64,000 nt of DNA from CAMLLJ01 sp035759585 (GTDB lineage Bacteria > Gemmatimonadota > Gemmatimonadetes > Gemmatimonadales > GWC2-71-9), in the NCBI GenBank assembly GCA_035759585.1, contig DASTUP010000187.1:37146-101145 (forward strand). Reading direction: 5' to 3'. The notes under the pieces were generated by a model. It worked only from the letters and a program-made list of their open reading frames with translations, was not told the DNA's origin and did no database searches. Shown here piece by piece: positions 59,732-64,000 of the stretch. How positions within the stretch are numbered: the stretch's first letter is position 1; each line of letters opens with the position of its first letter. Position numbers and translations under genes: made by a program.

Positions 59732-61011
59732 GCGGTACGGCGCCGAAGCGCAAAGACGTGGCCAGGCACGGCGGGCTGGAGCACGCGCACTGTCGGGATC
59801 GGCACGACGAACCGGCAGCCCCACGAGTGCACATGCGCCATCTGCCGCACGATTTCCTCCCGCAGGTTCCACGGAAGAATCAGGATGTAGTCCGGCCGCG
59901 TTTCGGAGATGCGCTCCGGCGCGTAGATCGGGAGGCGCGTCCCGGGGAGGAAGCGTCCCTGCTTGTGCGGGCTCCGGTCGACGACATAGTCCAGGAAGTC
60001 GTTGCGGATGCCGCAGTAGTTGAGCAGCGTATTGCCCTTGGCCGCCGCGCCGTAGGCGACGACCGACCGTCCATGCCGCCTGGCGTTGCTCAGAAACTTG
60101 AGGAGCTCGCGCTTTGCCTTCAGCACCGAGTGCTGGAAGGCGGTGTAGGTCTCGATCCGGTCGAGGCCGGCGGCGCGCTCCTTCTGGAGGACGCGTGAGA
60201 CGCTCGCATCGACTCCCCCCGCCGCCTCGCTCCTCCGGGCATGGACACGCAGCGATCCACCATGGGTCGGCAGCTCCTCGACCTCCACCACCGTCAGCGC
60301 ATGCGCGGCGAAGATCCGCGAGACCGCGAGGAGCGAGAGATACGAGAAATGCTCATGATAGATGGTGTCGAATTCCGTCTCCTCCATGAGCCTGAGGAGG
60401 TGGGGAAACTCGAAGGTCGCCCGACCTTCGGGCGCCAGCACCTCGTGCACTCCGGCAACGAAGTCGTTGATGTCGGGCACGTGGGCAAGCACGTTGTTGC
60501 CGACGAGCAGGTCCGCCCGGCTCCCCGATGCGACCAGGCTCCGCGCCGTCTCCCGGCCGAAGAACCTGACCACGGTCGGGATGCCCCGGTCGATGGCCGT
60601 GCGAGCCACGTTCGCGGCCGGCTCGACGCCAAGGACGCCGACACCCTGCTGCTGAAAGAACTGCAGCAGATACCCATCGTTGCTCGCGACTTCGATGACC
60701 TGGCTCGACGCCCCGAGGCCGAGCCGGCGAATCATCGTGTCGGCGTACCGGCGCGCATGGTCCACCCAGCTGTCCGAAACGGACGAGAAGTACGCGTAGT
60801 CGCCGAAGATTGCCGCGGGAGGCGCGAACTCGCCGAGCTGCACGAGGAAACACGCCTCGCACACGTAGGCATGGAGCGGATAGAACGTCTCCCCCTGGCT
60901 CAGCTGCTCGGGGGTCAGGTAGGAGTTCGCGAGCGGCGACGTGCCGAGGTCCGCAAAGCTGTGGCGGAGAGGCGTGGCGCAAAAGCGACAACAGAGTCCC
61001 GACGCGGACAT
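59728..61011 (-). CDS. Sugar C-methyltransferase-type SAM protein with zinc-binding N-terminus
   Basis: A 427-residue protein of the type that C-methylates nucleotide sugars. The N-terminus has the zinc-binding set CCRFC ... CEAC. FQQQGVGVLGVEPAANVARTA is the SAM-binding core, then HVPDINDFVAGVHEVLAPEG and IYHEHFSYLSLLAV; the C-terminal domain has VAYGAAAKGNTLLNYCGI and ILILPWNLREEI. The start MSASGLCC follows GGGAG. No nucleotide-sugar cluster is near, so its product is unknown; it may modify a surface glycan. Confidence 0.85.
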   Translation of the reverse strand: MSASGLCCRFCATPLRHSFADLGTSPLANSYLTPEQLSQGETFYPLHAYVCEACFLVQLGEFAPPAAIFGDYAYFSSVSDSWVDHARRYADTMIRRLGLGASSQVIEVASNDGYLLQFFQQQGVGVLGVEPAANVARTAIDRGIPTVVRFFGRETARSLVASGSRADLLVGNNVLAHVPDINDFVAGVHEVLAPEGRATFEFPHLLRLMEETEFDTIYHEHFSYLSLLAVSRIFAAHALTVVEVEELPTHGGSLRVHARRSEAAGGVDASVSRVLQKERAAGLDRIETYTAFQHSVLKAKRELLKFLSNARRHGRSVVAYGAAAKGNTLLNYCGIRNDFLDYVVDRSPHKQGRFLPGTRLPIYAPERISETRPDYILILPWNLREEIVRQMAHVHSWGCRFVVPIPTVRVLQPAVPGHVFALRRRTA

Positions 61012-61159
61012 ACGGCTCCCGTTCCGCGTAAGCGCGGATCGTTCAGTGGGGAACAGGAACGGCAGATTCATGGACCTTGACACCCGGCGGAGAGCGTGCC
61101 GGGCGGACTGACGGGCGATTCATGCAAGCGCCGGGCCGGGCCGCCCGCCTCTGTCGAAT

Positions 61160-61819
61160 TCACCCTCCGGCGTCGGGCCTGGGGTCTTCACGCTCCTCCC
61201 GCCAGAGCAGGTAGGAGTAGACGACCGAGCCGAAGGCCGTGACCGCAATCGAGATGATCATCACCCAGGAGGCCCACTCCGGCCGCAGCAGGCCGGCGAG
61301 CATCACGAGAATGCCAGCCGAGACAAACCCGTACCCTGCCATCCGGTGCGTCTTCCGCCATACCAAATCGCTGCTGAGCGTCCAGGGAGTGCGGATGCCC
61401 ATGAACCAGTTGGGGCGCATCCGCGTCATGACGTTGCCGATGAGGACGAACAGCCCGCCTATGCCGATGGCCACGACCCGCGAAAGCGGAATCGGCCAGC
61501 CGAGATTGAATCCGATCACGCCGGTGTGGATCGCGGAGATCACGATGAGGCTGGCATTTGCGACCAGCCAGTAGGTATCGGCGTGCAGTTCGAAGTCCTT
61601 TCGCCGCGGATCGGTGCGCGGGAGAAAGGCGAGAAGCGCCGCGATTCCGAGCCCGAGGAGCGGAAGCAGCACGACGGCAGTGGTCCGGGACGACCAGCCG
61701 TCCGGCTCGCCATTCAGCCCCCAGTGGGTGGCGACCTGATCGGGGAGACCGGGAAGCGCCCAGAGGCCAAAGCCGAGGGCCGCGAGCGTGGCGAGCATGC
61801 CGGGGAGGAGCTTCCGCAT
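61160..61819 (-). CDS. SdpI-family membrane protein
   Basis: A 219-residue protein with six membrane helices. LPDQVATHWGLNGEPDGWSSR near the N-terminus (key part THWGLNGEPDG) and NVMTRMRPNWFMGIRTPWTLSS in the second half (key part MGIRTPWTL) are hallmarks of SdpI and DUF1648-type proteins. In Bacillus SdpI confers immunity to the SdpC toxin and forms an operon with SdpR, as here with the ArsR-type gene 2 bp upstream. No toxin gene is visible, so a signal-receptor or general transport role is possible. Confidence 0.86.
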   Translation of the reverse strand: MRKLLPGMLATLAALGFGLWALPGLPDQVATHWGLNGEPDGWSSRTTAVVLLPLLGLGIAALLAFLPRTDPRRKDFELHADTYWLVANASLIVISAIHTGVIGFNLGWPIPLSRVVAIGIGGLFVLIGNVMTRMRPNWFMGIRTPWTLSSDLVWRKTHRMAGYGFVSAGILVMLAGLLRPEWASWVMIISIAVTAFGSVVYSYLLWREEREDPRPDAGG

Positions 61820-61821
61820 GG

Positions 61822-62097
61822 TCAACCTCCTTTCCTGCGCCGGGTAGGGGCCATGTCGAGCAGGTGCTGCACGACGTCCTGGAAGACGGTGGTATTGAGC
61901 GAGTAGCGGATATGCTGCCCATCGCGCCGCGCGAGCACCAGTTGTGCTTCCTTGAGGATCTGCAGGTGGTGCGAGACCGAGGCGAAGGCAATGGGAAATT
62001 CGGCGGCGATCTCTCCCGCGGCGAGATCCCCATCCCGGAGCAGCTCGAGGATGCGCCGGCGCGTCGGATCGGCAAGGGCACGGAACGGCTTGTCCAT
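61822..62097 (-). CDS. ArsR-family regulator (SdpR-like)
   Basis: A 91-residue winged-helix repressor. FRALADPTRRRILELLRDGD, FASVSHHLQILKEAQLVLAR and QHIRYSLN are the ArsR/SdpR signature without the cysteine metal site of ArsR. The start was set at MDKPFRAL; another ATG two codons upstream lies within the operator. A -10 lies 7 nt before this ATG, so translation appears leaderless. Pairing with the SdpI-like gene matches the Bacillus sdpRI operon, in which SdpR represses itself. Confidence 0.87.
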   Translation of the reverse strand: MDKPFRALADPTRRRILELLRDGDLAAGEIAAEFPIAFASVSHHLQILKEAQLVLARRDGQHIRYSLNTTVFQDVVQHLLDMAPTRRRKGG

Positions 62098-62101
62098 GGA
62101 C

Positions 62102-62133
62102 ATTAAGATATTCTTCTAAATCTCTCAAGGCAA
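62102..62133 (-). promoter_or_regulatory. Promoter and operator of the SdpR/SdpI-like pair
   Basis: On the minus strand TTGCCT (62128-62133), a 17-bp spacer and TATCTT (62105-62110) precede the ATG by 7 nt. An inverted repeat ATTNAGA-N6-TCTNAAT (62102-62121) covers the -10 and is a candidate autorepressor site. Confidence 0.55.
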
Positions 62134-62291
62134 GCCCGGGACGAGGCGGCATTCAAGCTCCGCCCGGGAGAGCAAAGCCGCGATCGCCTCGCGACCCCGG
62201 CGCCTTTCATCCTTTCGTACGTTCGTGTGCGACTTTTCCAGGGTCATGCGCTCGAAATGCCGCCTCGGACCCGGATCGAGCCGCATCTCCG

Positions 62292-62320
62292 TTGACACCG
62301 TTCGCTCCTCTTACGAACTT
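62292..62320 (+). promoter_or_regulatory. Promoter of the CDF transporter gene
   Basis: TTGACA (62292-62297), a 17-bp spacer and a weak -10 GAACTT (62315-62320) lie 7 nt before the ATG at 62328. A short repeat GTTCG-N9-CGAAC (62300-62318) overlaps the spacer and -10. Confidence 0.4.
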
Positions 62321-62327
62321 AGTCCGC

Positions 62328-63203
62328 ATGCCGAGCCTAGCCGACTCGACGTCCCGGAATTCCGGGATCCGCCGTGTCCTGATCGGCATTCTCATCGCGA
62401 ATCTCTTCGTCGTCACGGTCAAATTCATCGTCGGCGTTGCCAGCGGCTCCCTTGCCGTCTTCGGGGATGCCATGCAGTCCGCGGTGGACGCCCTGAACAA
62501 CATCGTCGGCCTCGCCATCATCGGCGTCGCTTCGAAGGGCCCTGACGCCGAGCATCCCTATGGCCATGCCAAGTTCGAGACACTCGGCGCGCTCCTCATC
62601 GTCGTCTTCCTGTCCGTTTCGATCTTCGAGCTCCTCCGCGGCGCCGTCGTGCGCCTCATCGAAGGGGCGGAGCCGCCGCGCGTGGATGCCACGTCCATCG
62701 CGCTGCTCGGGGTTACGCTCCTGGTGAACGTGATCGTAGCGGTCGGTGAATCCCGTGCCGGGCGGCGCCTCGGCAGCGAGCTCCTCCTCGCCGACGCCAT
62801 GCACACCCGGATGGACGTTTTCATTACCATCGCCGTCCTCGGCGGGCTGGGGCTCTCGCTCGCGGGGCTGGGCTGGGCCGATCCGGTCCTCGCGATGATC
62901 GTCGCGCTCTTCGTCGCGCGCGCCGGCTACATGATCGTCCGGGAGGCGATGCCGACGCTCGTCGATGAGCGGGCCTACGAGGCGACGACGATCCGGGCAG
63001 AAGCGGAACGGGTCACCGGCGTCCATGCCGCGTATGCGATCCGGTCTCGCATCGCCGGGGCAGCGCGCTTTGCGGAGCTGACGATCTCGGTGGACGGAGC
63101 GGCGGACGTGGCGAGCGCGCATCTCATCGCCGACGAGGTCGAGCACCTCCTCCGCGACCGCCTGCAGCTGCACGAAGTCGTCGTGCACGTCGAGCCATGC
63201 TGA
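62328..63203 (+). CDS. Cation diffusion facilitator (CDF) metal transporter
   Basis: A 291-residue inner-membrane protein with six helices and a cytoplasmic C-terminal domain (VTGVHAAYAIRSRIAGAARF). It exchanges divalent metal for protons. HPYGHAKFETLGALL is the usual loop. The transport site has MHTRMD (HxxxD) in helix 5, but in helix 2 AVFGDAMQSAVDALNN places Gln50 where His or Asp is usual, with Asp54 retained. The substituted site may change metal choice. No RBS; probably leaderless. Overlaps the next gene by 7 bp. Confidence 0.88.
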   Translation: MPSLADSTSRNSGIRRVLIGILIANLFVVTVKFIVGVASGSLAVFGDAMQSAVDALNNIVGLAIIGVASKGPDAEHPYGHAKFETLGALLIVVFLSVSIFELLRGAVVRLIEGAEPPRVDATSIALLGVTLLVNVIVAVGESRAGRRLGSELLLADAMHTRMDVFITIAVLGGLGLSLAGLGWADPVLAMIVALFVARAGYMIVREAMPTLVDERAYEATTIRAEAERVTGVHAAYAIRSRIAGAARFAELTISVDGAADVASAHLIADEVEHLLRDRLQLHEVVVHVEPC

Positions 63204-64000
63204 GGACCACCGAAGCGGTTCGCGCCCGGCAGCGCCGGCCGCTGCCTTCGCTCAAGCAGCAGTATCTCGAATACGTCCTGCAGCGCATCGAGACCTACAA
63301 GAATTCCCTTGGCCGCACCCGCCTGATGGAGATGGCGAGCGAGGCTGCGGCGGAGATGCAGGACAGCTATGAGGGCCAGTTCCTCCTGACGGAGGTCCTG
63401 ATGCAGGAAGCCGTCGACCGCATGATCGTCCGGCAGCTCAAGCTTCCTCCCTTCAGCCGGTGGAAGCAGCAGTACACCCGCCTCCGGAAAGCGCAGCGCG
63501 AGCCGACGCACTGGCGCCTCGAGCCGGACTGCGCGCTTGCAGCCCTCCTTCCGCGGCTCGAGCCGGAGGATGTGACGCTGGTCGTGGGCGCCGGCGCGGA
63601 ACCGGCGGCCTATCTCCTGGCGGCCTACGATTCTTACGTGACGTTCATCGCGTCGGACATGGGCGCGGTCGAGCGCGTGGAGTCGGGACTCGCGAATGAG
63701 GGGCTCGCGTCGACCGCCGACTGCTTCTTCGTGCAGCCGGGATGCTGGCTCCCGACCTTCCCCGCTCTGCTCGATCTCGTCGTCATCGACGCGGCGTCAC
63801 TCGGCGAGATCGATTCCCCCACCCGCGCCGCGTTCATCCGCCAGCTTCAGGAAGTGACCGGACCCTGCGGCGTGCACGTCCTGATGCCGGGGCGCAGCGG
63901 CCTGGCCCCGGAAGCGCTCCTGGGACCGTACGATGGATGGGCACGGGACGAAGTGGCGCGCTCCCGTCGCCGGGGCTCCGCCCGTCGGAGCCCCGGTCTC
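63197..64000 (+). CDS. Partial gene: helical protein with methyltransferase-like Rossmann domain
   Basis: The frame is open from an ATG at 63197, overlapping the CDF stop, to the window end without a stop, giving 268 codons so far. The first 110 residues are helical and charged (LKQQYLEYVLQRIETYK). From about 125, DVTLVVGAGAEPAAYLLAAY, TFIASDMGAVERVESGLANE and DLVVIDAASLG look like a Rossmann fold of the SAM-methyltransferase type, with a weak glycine motif. Codon use fits a real gene. The family is not recognised. The end of the reading frame runs through a GC hairpin, so the gene may end just beyond the window. Confidence 0.6.
   Translation, partial: MLRTTEAVRARQRRPLPSLKQQYLEYVLQRIETYKNSLGRTRLMEMASEAAAEMQDSYEGQFLLTEVLMQEAVDRMIVRQLKLPPFSRWKQQYTRLRKAQREPTHWRLEPDCALAALLPRLEPEDVTLVVGAGAEPAAYLLAAYDSYVTFIASDMGAVERVESGLANEGLASTADCFFVQPGCWLPTFPALLDLVVIDAASLGEIDSPTRAAFIRQLQEVTGPCGVHVLMPGRSGLAPEALLGPYDGWARDEVARSRRRGSARRSPGL
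63970..63996 (+). terminator. GC hairpin at the right edge
   Basis: CCGGGGCTCC (63970-63979) pairs perfectly with GGAGCCCCGG (63987-63996), loop of 7 nt. The coding frame reads through it. It may be the start of a terminator for the partial gene, whose stop lies outside the window. Confidence 0.45.

Noticed and set aside
1..64000. CRISPR arrays, insertion sequences, prophage or rRNA
   Set aside because: No regularly spaced repeats, transposase, phage structural genes or rRNA-like stretches were seen on either strand.

Overview
The window is a high-G+C bacterial chromosome segment (judged by eye, not computed) densely packed with genes on both strands. Many neighbouring genes overlap by 4 bp (ATGA or GTGA). 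I see no rRNA, CRISPR array, insertion sequence or prophage. A MenA-like prenyltransferase, Rho, copper P-type ATPase, outer-membrane-barrel-type protein, lipoproteins, a MoxR/DUF58 cluster and many promoters that seem to give leaderless mRNAs fit a Gram-negative soil-type lineage such as Gemmatimonadota. The taxon is an inference from gene content and style; no marker was searched.

Layout. 0-4.7 kb: a flavin-domain/UbiA fusion, then a minus-strand quinone-stress-like unit (MarR regulator, YceI, two tandem VOC dioxygenases) with matching operators at two promoters. 4.8-9.4 kb: KefB/YbaL-type antiporter, APC permease, LLM-class oxidoreductase, CoA-binding protein. 9.5-14.3 kb: tRNA-Arg(CCG) followed by a copper module (Cys/His-rich secreted protein, barrel protein, unknown secreted protein, CopB ATPase). 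14.3-20.5 kb: small accessory genes, an Rrf2 regulator with a thioredoxin-reductase-like flavoprotein, a stress operon (unknown protein, DksA-like protein, universal stress protein), a cupin, a broken membrane gene and a lipoprotein.

20.6-42.3 kb is the most distinctive part: a nearly unbroken minus-strand run. It begins with a peptide-type binding lipoprotein (divergent from two permeases) and continues through a GHMP kinase, a heparinase-like protein, a class III aminotransferase, two amidohydrolases, a DapA-type aldolase, a dihydroorotate-dehydrogenase-like protein and an enolase-superfamily epimerase. Two antiporters and a hybrid sensor kinase follow. A GH38 mannosidase lies on the other side of the permeases. 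This looks like an uptake and catabolic system for a complex sugar- or peptide-containing substrate that I cannot identify.

42.3-64 kb is mostly housekeeping: aconitase, an HD-GYP response regulator, the MoxR/DUF58/DUF4350/DUF4129/RDD-SpoIIM membrane cluster, a solitary HisKA-like mini-protein, an M50 protease, Rho (with an unusual P-loop), RuvX, MltG, ThiE, an RlmI-like methyltransferase, a sugar C-methyltransferase, an SdpR/SdpI-like pair, a CDF transporter and a partial gene at the right edge.
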